Assembly (NCBI RefSeq): GCF_013408985.1
Contig: NZ_JACBZT010000001.1
Location: 1,116,001 to 1,180,000 of the forward strand
From: Petropleomorpha daqingensis
GTDB lineage: Bacteria > Actinomycetota > Actinomycetes > Mycobacteriales > Geodermatophilaceae
Direction: 5' to 3'
DNA: 64,000 bases
Below are positions 43,031-52,054 of the stretch, piece after piece. How positions within the stretch are numbered: the first letter of the stretch is position 1; each line of letters opens with the position of its first letter. A program made the position numbers and the translations under genes. The notes below the pieces were generated by a model. That model worked only from the letters and a program-made list of their open reading frames with translations. It searched no databases and was not told the origin of the DNA.

Positions 43031-44071
43031 TCAGGCGGCGGCCAGCGTGTAGCGCGTCCCGGCGCTGCTCGGCACGAAGGCGTCGGGCAGCGCCGCGGCC
43101 AGCGCGTGCTGGGCCCGCCAGCCCGAGCAGTGCCCCGGGACGACGAGATCGGGCGCGAGCTCGGTGAACGCCGCGACCGTCGGCGCGATGATCGGCTCGA
43201 ACGCCGGGCCGGACAGGTGCAGGCCGCCGAGCAGCGCGGACAGCCGGTCGACCCCGGTGAGCCGCATCGCGTGCCGCGCGATGTTCACCGCGCCGGCATG
43301 ACCGCACCCGGTCAGGACGACGAGTCCCCGCCCGCGCACGTGCACCACCAGCGCCTGGTCGTCGAGCACCAGCGGGTCGTGCTGCCACGTGGCGCCGTCC
43401 CACGCCTGGTGCGGGGGCGGCATGCCTCGCTCGAAGTCCGTCGTCCGGTCCACCTCTCCGGTGACGAGCACGCAGCCGTCGACCAGCAGCGAGGGCTGCC
43501 GGCGTTCCACCACGGCGAAGCCCTCGGCCTCCAGCGCCCGGCGGGAGAGCGTCGGCAGCTCGACGGGGTCGGCGCCGGGCACCGCCAGCCGCCGCCGGGT
43601 CCAGACCAGCGGGTGCAGCGTCATCGGCAGGCCGCCCCGGCGCCCGGCGAGCGCGGCGAGGCCGCCGGTGTGGTCCCAGTGCCCGTGGCTGAGGACGACG
43701 CCCTGCACGTCGCCGAGGTCGACGCCCAGCCGGTCGGCGTTGTCGACCATGCCGTCGGGCGAGACGCCGGTGTCGAACAGCAGCGTGGTGCTCGTCGTCC
43801 CGCGGCGGACGGTGACCAGCGCCGAGAAGCCGTGCTCGGCGCGCAGCCCCGCGACCGTGGCGCCGTCCTCGAACTGGGGGGCGCTCACGAGGCCGGTGGA
43901 CATCGGCACCCGGGCGACCCCGTCGCGCCCGGTGAGCAGGGCGTCGAAGAGGTTGTCGACGAGGGTGGTGATCACCACCTCGTCGACCGGCTCCAGGGCG
44001 ATCGGGTCGACCGCCGGGCCGGGCGCGGCGCGCGGAGCCGTCGTCCCGACCGGTTCGTCGCCGCTGCACAT
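43031..44071 (-). CDS. MBL-fold metallo-hydrolase (COG1237-like)
   Basis: A 346-residue metallo-beta-lactamase-fold protein. The metal motif SHGHWDHTGG is at 128-137 and later histidines (GCGHAG near 257 and VPGHCSGWRA near 312) complete the site. Layout resembles COG1237 proteins related to 7,8-dihydropterin-6-methyl-aminobenzene-phosphate synthase; the real substrate is unknown. Two further cysteines (TGCGH, GHCSG) lie beside metal ligands. ATG 44071. It is a neighbour of htpX in the same direction, 75 nt downstream, with repeat copy D between. Confidence 0.85.
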   Translation of the reverse strand: MCSGDEPVGTTAPRAAPGPAVDPIALEPVDEVVITTLVDNLFDALLTGRDGVARVPMSTGLVSAPQFEDGATVAGLRAEHGFSALVTVRRGTTSTTLLFDTGVSPDGMVDNADRLGVDLGDVQGVVLSHGHWDHTGGLAALAGRRGGLPMTLHPLVWTRRRLAVPGADPVELPTLSRRALEAEGFAVVERRQPSLLVDGCVLVTGEVDRTTDFERGMPPPHQAWDGATWQHDPLVLDDQALVVHVRGRGLVVLTGCGHAGAVNIARHAMRLTGVDRLSALLGGLHLSGPAFEPIIAPTVAAFTELAPDLVVPGHCSGWRAQHALAAALPDAFVPSSAGTRYTLAAA

Positions 44072-44104
44072 GCGCCAGAACCTAGTGGTCGGCTCCCTCG
44101 TAGC

Positions 44105-44146
44105 GGCCCGCCCCGAGCGTGCGAGGGGTGGGGGGCGAGGGGGCCC
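44105..44146 (-). repeat. 3'-end repeat, copy D
   Basis: Fourth copy, starting immediately after the htpX stop codon (GGGCCCCC). It contains CCCC-TCGCACGCTC-GGGG and ends CGGGCC. It lies 15 kb from the nearest other copy, showing the element is dispersed rather than tandem. Confidence 0.75.
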
Positions 44147-45130
44147 TCACCCCATGTCCCTGGCCATCGCCTCGAGCCTCGCGATGCGCTGCTCCATCGG
44201 CGGGTGGGTGGAGAACAGGGTGGCCAGGCCCTGCGCCCGGAACGGGTTGGCGATCATCAGGTGGCTCTGGGTGACCAGCCGGTCGTCCTGCGGCAGCGGC
44301 AGCGCCTGGGCGCCGCGCTCGATCTTGCGCAGCGCACTGGCGAGGGCCAGCGGGTCGTGGCTGAGGCCGGCACCCGAGGCGTCGGCCTGGTACTCGCGGC
44401 TGCGGCTCACGGCGAGCTGCACGACCGCGGCCGCGATCGGGCCGAGCACGATCAGCAGCAGGCTGCCGAGCGCGTTGCCGCCGTCCCGGTCGTCGGACCG
44501 GCCACCGAACAGCGAGGCGAACATCGCCAGGTGCGCCGCGTAGGTGATGATCGTGGCCATCGCCCCGGCGACGCAGCTGATCAGGATGTCGCGGTTGTAG
44601 ACGTGCGAGAGCTCGTGGGCCAGAACGGCGCGCAGCTCGCGCCGGTCGAGCAGCTCGAGGATGCCCTGCGTGCAGCAGACGGCGGCGTTGCGCGGGTTGC
44701 GGCCGGTGGCGAAGGCGTTGGGCTGCGGCGCCGGGCTGACGTACAGCCGGGGCATCGGCTGCCGGGCCTCGGTGGCCAGCTCGCGGACGATCGAGTAGAT
44801 CTGCGGTGCCTGGGTCTCGGTGACCGGGAAGGCGCGCATCGCGCGCAGCGCCAGCTTGTCGGAGTTGAAGTAGGCGAAACCGTTGACCGCCAGCGCGATG
44901 ACGAGTGCGATGAAGAGGCCGCGCGGACCGCCGACGAGAGCACCCACGGCGAGGATGAGCGCACCCATGAGCCCCAGCAGCAGGGCGGTCTTGAATCCGT
45001 TGTTCCAGCGCTGCACGCCCGGACCAACGCGACCGTCGGGACCGCCGTTCCCGGGCGGCAGCGGCTCCTCCCCCGGACGAGGGGAGCCCTGGCGAGGCAC
45101 CCGTTCGGGCGCACCTGCGTCCGAAGTCAC
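44147..45130 (-). CDS. htpX: Zinc metalloprotease HtpX homologue
   Basis: An M48B membrane protease for quality control of membrane proteins. Two N-terminal helices ([34 protein letters not shown]), zinc motif HELSH (172-176, numbering from GTG 45130), another helical pair, and the Glu ligand in [11 protein letters not shown]-terminal [16 protein letters not shown] is typical. The start is uncertain: GTG 45130 gives 327 residues; GTG 45100, or a GTG at [15 protein letters not shown], would be closer to usual length. Divergent from korA. Confidence 0.9.
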   Translation of the reverse strand: MTSDAGAPERVPRQGSPRPGEEPLPPGNGGPDGRVGPGVQRWNNGFKTALLLGLMGALILAVGALVGGPRGLFIALVIALAVNGFAYFNSDKLALRAMRAFPVTETQAPQIYSIVRELATEARQPMPRLYVSPAPQPNAFATGRNPRNAAVCCTQGILELLDRRELRAVLAHELSHVYNRDILISCVAGAMATIITYAAHLAMFASLFGGRSDDRDGGNALGSLLLIVLGPIAAAVVQLAVSRSREYQADASGAGLSHDPLALASALRKIERGAQALPLPQDDRLVTQSHLMIANPFRAQGLATLFSTHPPMEQRIARLEAMARDMG

Positions 45131-45203
45131 GATCGGGGTGTCCGGCCACACGTCCACGCGTGGACACGCGCACGTAACCTCGCCAGGTGGAGGTTGGTGA
45201 CAG
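45131..45203. promoter_or_regulatory. Divergent htpX/korAB promoter region
   Basis: A 73-bp spacer. For korA, TAACCT (45175-45180) is a -10 candidate and GGAGG (45189-45193) the ribosome site. The palindrome CGTCCACGCGTGGACG (45152-45167, GTCCACG/CGTGGAC) lies between the two start regions and may be an operator for either gene. Confidence 0.45.
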
Positions 45204-47126
45204 ATGACGAGCACGAGCACGCCCGACGGTTCCGCGACGGCGAACGGCTCGGCCCCCGGGGGCCTGGTCAAGAGCGTCGTCACCCTCGACCGGGTCGTCA
45301 TCCGGCTGGCCGGCGACTCCGGTGACGGCATGCAGCTGACCGGCAACCGGTTCACCAGCGAGACGGCGTCCTTCGGCAACGACCTGTCGACGCTGCCGAA
45401 CTTCCCGGCCGAGATCCGCGCACCGACGGGGACTCTGCCCGGCGTCAGCTCCTTCCAGCTGCACTTCGCCGACCACGACATCATGACGCCCGGCGACGCG
45501 CCGGACGTGCTGGTCGCGATGAACCCGGCCGCGCTCAAGGCCAACCTGGCCGACCTCCCCGGCGGCGGCCTGCTCATCGTCGACGCCGACGAGTTCACCC
45601 CGCGCAACCTCGCCAAGGTCGGCTACGCGGCCAACCCGCTGGAGGACGGCTCCCTCGAGGGCTGGCAGGTCGTCAGCGTGCCGCTGACCAGCCTCACCCT
45701 CGACGCGCTGGCCGACTCAGGCCTGGGCAAGAAGGAGGCGGAGCGCTCGAAGAACATGTTCACGCTCGGCCTGCTCAGCTGGATGTACCACCGGCCGACC
45801 GAGGGCACGATCCGCTTCCTCGAGCGGCAGTTCCGCCGCAAGCCCGAGATCGCCGCGGCCAACATCGCCGCGTTCCGCGCCGGCTACAACTACGGCGAGA
45901 CGACGGAGGCCTTCGCGGTCTCCTACGAGGTCAAGCCCGCGCCGATGAGCCCGGGGACCTACCGCAACATCTCCGGCAACCAGGCGCTGGCCTACGGGAT
46001 CGTGGCGGCCGGGCAGCGCTCGGGCCTGCCGGTGTTCCTCGGCGCCTACCCGATCACGCCGGCGTCGGACATCCTCCACGAGCTGTCCAAGCACAAGAAC
46101 TTCGGCGTGCGCACCTTCCAGGCCGAGGACGAGATCGCCGGCGTCTCCGCCGCGATCGGCGCCTCGTTCGGCGGGGCGCTGGGCGTGACGACGACGTCCG
46201 GCCCGGGCATCTCGCTGAAGTCCGAGGCGATCGGCCTGGCCGTCATGCTCGAGCTGCCGCTGATCGTCGTCGACGTCCAGCGCGGTGGCCCCTCGACCGG
46301 GCTGCCGACCAAGACCGAGCAGTCGGACCTGCTGCAGGCGATGTTCGGCCGCAACGGCGAGGCCCCGCTGCCGGTGGTCGCGCCCCGCTCCCCCGGCGAC
46401 TGCTTCGACGCCGCGCTGGAGGCCGCGCGGATCGCGCTGACCTACCGCACCCCGGTGATCCTGCTGTCCGACGGCTACCTCGCCAACGGCGCCGAGCCGT
46501 GGGCGGTGCCGGACGTCGCCGGCCTGCCCGAGCTGCGGGTCGACTTCGCCACCGAGCCCAACGGTGCCGAGGGCGAGTTCCTCCCCTACCTGCGCGACCC
46601 CGAGACCCTGGCCCGCGCCTGGGCCGTCCCGGGCACGGCCGGCCTGCAGCACCGGCTCGGCGGGCTGGAGAAGGCCGACCGCACCGGCAACATCTCCTAC
46701 GACCCGGACAACCACGACTTCATGGTCCGGACCCGCCAGGCCAAGGTCGACGGCATCGCCGCCTCCCTGCCGCCCACCGAGGTCGAGGACCCGGCCGGCG
46801 ACGCGAAGGTGGCGGTGATCGGCTGGGGCTCGACGTACGGCCCGATCGGCGCGGCCTGCCGGCAGGTGCGCAACTCCGGCCGCTCGATCGCGCAGATCCA
46901 CCTGCGCCACCTCAACCCGATGCCGGCCGACCTCGGCAAGATCCTCGCCCAGTACGACCGCGTGGTCTGCCCCGAGATGAACCTCGGGCAGCTCGCGCTG
47001 CTGCTGCGCGCCAAGTACCTCGTCGACGTCCAGAGCCACACGCAGGTGCGCGGGCTGCCCTTCCGCGCCGCCGAGCTGGCCTCGGTCCTGCAGGACGTCA
47101 TCGACAGCACCGGAGGCATCCAGTGA
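45204..47126 (+). CDS. korA: 2-oxoglutarate:ferredoxin oxidoreductase alpha subunit (gamma-alpha fusion)
   Basis: A 640-residue KorA. The gamma domain (about 28-215, [17 protein letters not shown]) is fused to the alpha/pyrimidine-binding domain ([16 protein letters not shown] near 287, then [21 protein letters not shown]). With KorB it decarboxylates 2-oxoglutarate to succinyl-CoA, reducing ferredoxin, a CoA-dependent bypass of the dehydrogenase in the TCA cycle known from M. tuberculosis. ATG 45204 with GGAGG 10 nt upstream. The stop overlaps korB by GTGA. Confidence 0.95.
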   Translation: MTSTSTPDGSATANGSAPGGLVKSVVTLDRVVIRLAGDSGDGMQLTGNRFTSETASFGNDLSTLPNFPAEIRAPTGTLPGVSSFQLHFADHDIMTPGDAPDVLVAMNPAALKANLADLPGGGLLIVDADEFTPRNLAKVGYAANPLEDGSLEGWQVVSVPLTSLTLDALADSGLGKKEAERSKNMFTLGLLSWMYHRPTEGTIRFLERQFRRKPEIAAANIAAFRAGYNYGETTEAFAVSYEVKPAPMSPGTYRNISGNQALAYGIVAAGQRSGLPVFLGAYPITPASDILHELSKHKNFGVRTFQAEDEIAGVSAAIGASFGGALGVTTTSGPGISLKSEAIGLAVMLELPLIVVDVQRGGPSTGLPTKTEQSDLLQAMFGRNGEAPLPVVAPRSPGDCFDAALEAARIALTYRTPVILLSDGYLANGAEPWAVPDVAGLPELRVDFATEPNGAEGEFLPYLRDPETLARAWAVPGTAGLQHRLGGLEKADRTGNISYDPDNHDFMVRTRQAKVDGIAASLPPTEVEDPAGDAKVAVIGWGSTYGPIGAACRQVRNSGRSIAQIHLRHLNPMPADLGKILAQYDRVVCPEMNLGQLALLLRAKYLVDVQSHTQVRGLPFRAAELASVLQDVIDSTGGIQ

Positions 47127-48223
47127 CCACGACGCCGACCCACGTGCACGACCTCGGCATGCCCGGCTCGGACCCGATCGCCGCCGCGACCGGCGGCGAC
47201 AAGCAGACCGAGCTCAAGGCCAAGGACTTCAAGACCGACCAAGAGGTCCGCTGGTGCCCCGGGTGCGGTGACTACGTCATCCTCAACGCGGTCCAGAGCT
47301 TCCTGCCCTCGCTCGGGATCGCCCGCGAGGACATGGTCATCGTCTCGGGCATCGGCTGCTCCTCGCGCTTCCCGTACTACATGAACACCTACGGGATGCA
47401 CTCGATCCACGGCCGGGCGCCGGCGATCGCGACCGGGCTGGCCGCCTCCCGGCCGGACCTGTCGGTCTGGGTGGTCACCGGCGACGGCGACGCGCTGTCC
47501 ATCGGCGGCAACCACCTGATCCACGCGCTGCGCCGCAACGTGAACCTGACGATCCTGCTGTTCAACAACCGGATCTACGGGCTGACCAAGGGCCAGTACT
47601 CGCCCACCAGCGAGGTCGGCAAGATCACGAAGTCGACGCCGATGGGCTCGATCGACGCCCCGTTCAACCCCGTGTCGCTGGCGATCGGCGCCGACGCCAC
47701 GTTCGTCGGCCGCGCGATGGACTCCGACCGCAAGGGCCTGACCGAGGTGCTCCGCCAGGCCGCGGAGCACCAGGGCACCGCGCTGGTGGAGATCTACCAG
47801 AACTGCAACATCTTCAACGACGGCGCCTTCGAGCTGCTCAAGGACCCGACGACCGGCCTGCAGTGGACCATCCCCCTGGTGGACGGCGAGCCGCTCGTGT
47901 TCGGCCCGGACGGCGCCTCGTGCGTGGTCCGCGACGAGGTCGGCGGCCTGCGCATCGCTGAGACCAACCAGGTCGACCCGGCGCAGATCGTCGTCCACGA
48001 CGCCACCCGCGAAGACCCGTCGTACGCCTTCGCGCTGTCCCGGCTGTCCTCGCAGGACCTGCGCTACACGCCGATGGGCGTGTTCCGGAAGGTCTCGCGG
48101 CCGACCTACGACCGGATGATGGCTGACCAGCTGGACGAGGCCCGGACGCAGGAGCCCGGCGACCTCGCCGCCCTGCTCGCCGGCAACGACACCTGGACCG
48201 TGACAACGTCATCCTCCGGATGA
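47123..48223 (+). CDS. korB: 2-oxoglutarate:ferredoxin oxidoreductase beta subunit
   Basis: A 366-residue thiamine diphosphate-binding subunit. WCPGCGDYVILNA (near 44-56) and GIGCSSRFPYY carry cysteines of the iron-sulfur cluster; GDGDALSIGGNHLIHA with NNRIYGLTKGQYSPTS is the TPP/Mg site; CNIFNDGAF holds another cysteine. GTG 47123 overlaps korA by GTGA. It converges on the sugar dehydrogenase gene with a 32-nt gap. Confidence 0.95.
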   Translation: MTTTPTHVHDLGMPGSDPIAAATGGDKQTELKAKDFKTDQEVRWCPGCGDYVILNAVQSFLPSLGIAREDMVIVSGIGCSSRFPYYMNTYGMHSIHGRAPAIATGLAASRPDLSVWVVTGDGDALSIGGNHLIHALRRNVNLTILLFNNRIYGLTKGQYSPTSEVGKITKSTPMGSIDAPFNPVSLAIGADATFVGRAMDSDRKGLTEVLRQAAEHQGTALVEIYQNCNIFNDGAFELLKDPTTGLQWTIPLVDGEPLVFGPDGASCVVRDEVGGLRIAETNQVDPAQIVVHDATREDPSYAFALSRLSSQDLRYTPMGVFRKVSRPTYDRMMADQLDEARTQEPGDLAALLAGNDTWTVTTSSSG

Positions 48224-48255
48224 CACCGCGGCCACGTGCCGTCCCCCGACTGCGC

Positions 48256-49434
48256 TCAGCTCTTCGGGGTCACCCGTAGCAGCTGGTCGTCCTCGCCGTT
48301 GTCGGTGGTGACGTAGAGGTCGCCGTCGGTGCCGAGCTGCACGGTGCGGATCCGCCCGTGCGTACCCTCGAGCTCGGGCAGCCGGAACTGCTCGAGCAGG
48401 TGACCGTCGTCGGCGAGCCGCAGCGCGAGGACCCCCTGGTCCTTGAGCACGCCGAGCAGCATCAGGCCGTCGTAGCCGCCCCACTGGTCGCCGTCGAGGA
48501 ACGTGCCGCCGCAGGTGGCGATCGTGGACTCCCCGGAGGACCACACGGCCGCGACCGAGTCCGGCAGGTCGAGGTCGGTCATCGGGACGCTCTCGTCGTA
48601 GCCGCCGTCGGCGCCGTCCGGGTCGTAGCCGTAGTTGGCGGCCTTCTCGACGAGGTTGACCTCGTCGTCGCGCGAGGTGCCCTGCTCGACGTTGTAGACC
48701 TGGTCGGTCCCCGGTCGCAGCGCCAGCCCCTGCACGTTGCGGTGGCCGTAGTTCCAGATGTAGGCCGACGGCCCGGGGCCGGGGAACGGGTTGCCGACGG
48801 CGGGCTGCCCGGTGCCGGCGTCGATCCGCAGCACCTTGCCGGCCAGGGTGTCGCGGTCCTGCGGGTTGCTGCCCACCGCGTTGTCGCCGGTGCCGACCAG
48901 CAGGGAGCCGTCCGTGGCGAAGCGGAGCCGGCACCCGCCGTGCCGGCCCGACCCGGAGTTGACCGGGATCCCGCCCAGCAGCGGGTCGGCGATGCGGGTG
49001 GCCGAGCGCCAGGCGGTGTCGACGGTCCAGGCGATCACCGCGATGTCGGGCGTCTCCTCGGCCTGCCGCCCCTGGCAGGTGTAGAAGCGGCGGTTGTGGT
49101 CGAAGTCGGGGTCGAGCACCAGCCCCATCAGCCCGGTCTCGCCGCGGGCGAACAGGTCGTCGAAGTCGGCGTCGAGCGGCCGCACGGTGCCGTCGGGCAG
49201 GACGGCGGTCAGGCCGCCGGCGCGCTCGTCGAGCAGCAGCGTGCCGTCCGGGGCCTGGGCCACGTCCCAGGGGTGGTCCAGGCCGTCGGCGACCACGGCG
49301 ACGTCGAGCGCCGGCGCGTCCGACGGCGGCGACGTCGGGGCGGGCAGGTCGCTGGGCGCACCCTCACCGGAGGCTTCCGCGGTGCAGCCCGCGACCAGCA
49401 CCGCAGCCGCGACCAGGCCGAACAGGGAGCGCAC
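48256..49434 (-). CDS. PQQ-dependent sugar dehydrogenase, lipoprotein
   Basis: A 392-residue six-bladed beta-propeller of the glucose/sorbosone dehydrogenase family. Lipobox VLVAGC (Cys17) anchors it outside the membrane. Family motifs: LDHPWDVAQAPDGTLLLDER, GETGLMGLVLDPDF, FATDGSLLVGTGDN, NYGHRNVQGLALRPG and EQGTSRDDEVNLVEKAANYG. No PQQ synthesis genes are in view, so the cofactor is inferred. GTG 49434, 20 nt after the polyprenyl synthase stop, probably the same transcript; it could feed electrons to the quinone pool. Confidence 0.9.
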   Translation of the reverse strand: MRSLFGLVAAAVLVAGCTAEASGEGAPSDLPAPTSPPSDAPALDVAVVADGLDHPWDVAQAPDGTLLLDERAGGLTAVLPDGTVRPLDADFDDLFARGETGLMGLVLDPDFDHNRRFYTCQGRQAEETPDIAVIAWTVDTAWRSATRIADPLLGGIPVNSGSGRHGGCRLRFATDGSLLVGTGDNAVGSNPQDRDTLAGKVLRIDAGTGQPAVGNPFPGPGPSAYIWNYGHRNVQGLALRPGTDQVYNVEQGTSRDDEVNLVEKAANYGYDPDGADGGYDESVPMTDLDLPDSVAAVWSSGESTIATCGGTFLDGDQWGGYDGLMLLGVLKDQGVLALRLADDGHLLEQFRLPELEGTHGRIRTVQLGTDGDLYVTTDNGEDDQLLRVTPKS

Positions 49435-49454
49435 GCCCCCAGCATGCGCGGAAT

Positions 49455-50513
49455 TCAGCTGGTACGGGTCACGACGTAGTCACAGAGTGCCGAGAGCGCG
49501 TCGCGGACGTCGCCCTCCGGGACGCCGTCGAGACGGCGGCGGGCGCGGTCGGCGTACTCGCGCAGCACCTCGGTGGCCCGGGCCAGCGCGTCCGAGGCCC
49601 GCAGCAGGGCGAGCGCCTCGGCGTGCTCGTCGGCCTCGGTGATCGGCCCGGCGACGAGCGCGCGCAGCCGCTCCTCGGCCGGGTCGTCGCCGGCGAGGGC
49701 GAACAGCACCGGCAGGGTCGCCACGCCCTCCCTCAGGTCGGTGCCGGGCGACTTCCCGGAGGTGCCGTCGGCGCTGACGATGTCGAGCAGGTCGTCGGAG
49801 AGCTGGAACGCCACCCCGACCTCCTCGCCGAAGGCGGTCAGCGCCTCGACCAGCGGCTGCCCGACCCCGGCGAAGGAGGCGCCGAACCGGGCGCTGGTGG
49901 CCACCAGCGAGCCGGTCTTGTCGGCCAGCACCTCGAGGTAGTGCGCGATCGGGTCCTCGCCCGCCTGCGGGCCCACCGTCTCGCGCAGCTGGCCGGTCAC
50001 CAACCGCTCGTAGGTGCGGGCCTGGATCCGGACGGCGTCCGGCCCCAGATCGGCGAGCAGGTCGGAGGCGCGGGCGAACAGCAGGTCGCCGGTGAGGATC
50101 GCGATGCTGTTGCCCCAGCGGCTGTTGGCGCTCGGGGCGCCGCGGCGGACGGCGGCCTCGTCCATGACGTCGTCGTGGTACAGCGTCGCCAGGTGGGTCA
50201 GCTCGCAGACGACCGCGGCGCGCACCACCTCCGGCGCCGTGGCGTCGCCGAGCTGAGCGGCGAGCAGCGCGAGCATCGGCCGGAACCGCTTGCCCCCGGC
50301 GGACATGAGGTGCCCGGCGGCCTCGTGCACGAAAGGGTGCTCGCTGCCGACGGCCGCGCCGAGCGCCGCCTCGACCCGGACCAGGCCCTCGGACAGCGAG
50401 CTGCCCAGGGGTCCCTCGGGCAGCCAGGAACCGATCGTCGAGGCCGGTGTGGAGATCCGGTGTCTCCCCTCGGTGGCGGTGCCGCCGTCGAGGGCGGTGT
50501 CGGCTCCGGTCAT
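49455..50513 (-). CDS. Long-chain polyprenyl diphosphate synthase
   Basis: A 352-residue trans-isoprenyl diphosphate synthase. First aspartate motif DDVMD (114-118), second DDLLD (near 236), and GGKRFRP (near 73) mark the family. Small/alanine residues before the first motif allow a long chain, so it most likely makes the octa- or nonaprenyl tail of menaquinone (GrcC1-like). ATG 50513 overlaps the nuoN stop (TGATG), so its translation is coupled to complex I, a sensible link between dehydrogenase and its quinone substrate. Confidence 0.92.
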   Translation of the reverse strand: MTGADTALDGGTATEGRHRISTPASTIGSWLPEGPLGSSLSEGLVRVEAALGAAVGSEHPFVHEAAGHLMSAGGKRFRPMLALLAAQLGDATAPEVVRAAVVCELTHLATLYHDDVMDEAAVRRGAPSANSRWGNSIAILTGDLLFARASDLLADLGPDAVRIQARTYERLVTGQLRETVGPQAGEDPIAHYLEVLADKTGSLVATSARFGASFAGVGQPLVEALTAFGEEVGVAFQLSDDLLDIVSADGTSGKSPGTDLREGVATLPVLFALAGDDPAEERLRALVAGPITEADEHAEALALLRASDALARATEVLREYADRARRRLDGVPEGDVRDALSALCDYVVTRTS

Positions 50514-52054
50514 CAACCGACGAATCTAGCCGCCTGATCGGCCAGGTCGAGCACGGACCCGGGCAGGATCCCCAGGACGAGTGTCGCCGTGACCGTGATG
50601 GCCAGGACGATCGTCGTCCCCAGGCCGGGCACGCCGACCGTCGGACCGTCCGCCGCCAGCGGCGAGAAGTACATGAGCACGATCACGCGCAGGTAGAAGA
50701 ACGCGGCCACCGCGCTGGCGAGCACGGCCACCACGACCAGCGGCCAGGCACCGGCCTGGATGGCCGACCGGAACACCGCGAACTTGCCGGTGAAGCCGCT
50801 GGTGAGCGGGATCCCGGCGAGCGCGAGCAGGAACAGGCTCATCACGGCGGCGGTCAGCGGCGAGCGCTGGGCCAGGCCGGCCCACTGCGACAGGTGCGAG
50901 GCCTCGCCGTCGCCGTCCCGGACGAGGGTGAGGACGGCGAACGCGCCCAGCGTCGTCACGCCGTAGGTGAGCAGGTAGAACATCGTCGAGGAGAGCCCGG
51001 ACCCGTTGGCACCGGAGCCCAGCCCGAGCACGCCGGTGAGGATGAACCCGGCGTGCGCGATCGAGGAGTAGGCCAGCATCCGCTTGAGGTCGGTCTGGGT
51101 GAGGCCGAGGACGGCGCCGACGACCATCGAGACGATCGCGATGCCGTAGATGATCGGCCGCCAGGTCCACTCGCTGGTGCCGAAGGCGACGTAGAGCAGC
51201 CGCAGGATCGCGCCGAAGGCGGCGACCTTGGTGCAGGCGGCCATGAACGCGGTCACCGGCGTCGGCGCGCCCTGGTAGACGTCCGGCGTCCAGGTGTGGA
51301 ACGGCGCGACGCTGGCCTTGAACATCAGGCCCACGACGAGCAGCGCGAGACCGAGGACCAGCAGGATGCCGGTGTCGTCGGTGGCCGCGGCGCGGATCGT
51401 CGACAGCCGCACGCTGCCGGTCGCGCCGTAGACCAGTGCGAGGCCGTAGAGGAAGAACCCGGAGGCGAAGGCGCCGAGCAGGAAGTACTTGACCGACGCC
51501 TCCTGCGACAGCAGCCGCCGGCGGCGGGCCAGGCCGCACATGAGGTACAGCGGCAGGCTGAGCACCTCGAGCGCCACGAACATCATCAGCAGGTCGTTCG
51601 CGGTGACGAACAGCATCATGCCGCCGAGCGCGAAGGTCGCCAACGGGTAGACCTCGGTCTGCACCCGGGTGCTGGTGAGCAGCTCGCGGTCGCGGGGGCT
51701 GCCGGCCGGGACCGCGGCCATCGCCACGAACGCCGACCGGGCCGGGTCGAGCGCCCGCTCGGCGAACAGCAGGATCGACAGCGCCCCGAACGCGGTCAGC
51801 ATCGCCTGCAGGAACAGCCCGGCGCTGTCGATGGCGAGCGCGTCGCCGGCGGTGACCTTGTTGGTGCCGGACAGCCACAGGGTGGCGGCCAGCCCGCCGA
51901 GGGTGCCGACGAGCGCGACGCTCACCTGGATCGCGTGCCGCTGCTCGCGCGGGGCGAACGCCTCGACCAGGACGCCGACGGCGGCGGCGCCGAAGACGAA
52001 GATCAGCGGCGCGAGGGCCGCCACCGAGATGGACGGCGCGGTGATGTCCGGCAT
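50513..52054 (-). CDS. nuoN: NADH-quinone oxidoreductase subunit N
   Basis: A 513-residue antiporter-like proton-pumping subunit of complex I. About fourteen helices; the conserved Lys in LMFKASVAPFHTWTPDVYQG and KRMLAYSSIAHAGFI region are intact. ATG 52054 overlaps the nuoM stop by one nucleotide. Last nuo gene. Confidence 0.97.
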   Translation of the reverse strand: MPDITAPSISVAALAPLIFVFGAAAVGVLVEAFAPREQRHAIQVSVALVGTLGGLAATLWLSGTNKVTAGDALAIDSAGLFLQAMLTAFGALSILLFAERALDPARSAFVAMAAVPAGSPRDRELLTSTRVQTEVYPLATFALGGMMLFVTANDLLMMFVALEVLSLPLYLMCGLARRRRLLSQEASVKYFLLGAFASGFFLYGLALVYGATGSVRLSTIRAAATDDTGILLVLGLALLVVGLMFKASVAPFHTWTPDVYQGAPTPVTAFMAACTKVAAFGAILRLLYVAFGTSEWTWRPIIYGIAIVSMVVGAVLGLTQTDLKRMLAYSSIAHAGFILTGVLGLGSGANGSGLSSTMFYLLTYGVTTLGAFAVLTLVRDGDGEASHLSQWAGLAQRSPLTAAVMSLFLLALAGIPLTSGFTGKFAVFRSAIQAGAWPLVVVAVLASAVAAFFYLRVIVLMYFSPLAADGPTVGVPGLGTTIVLAITVTATLVLGILPGSVLDLADQAARFVG

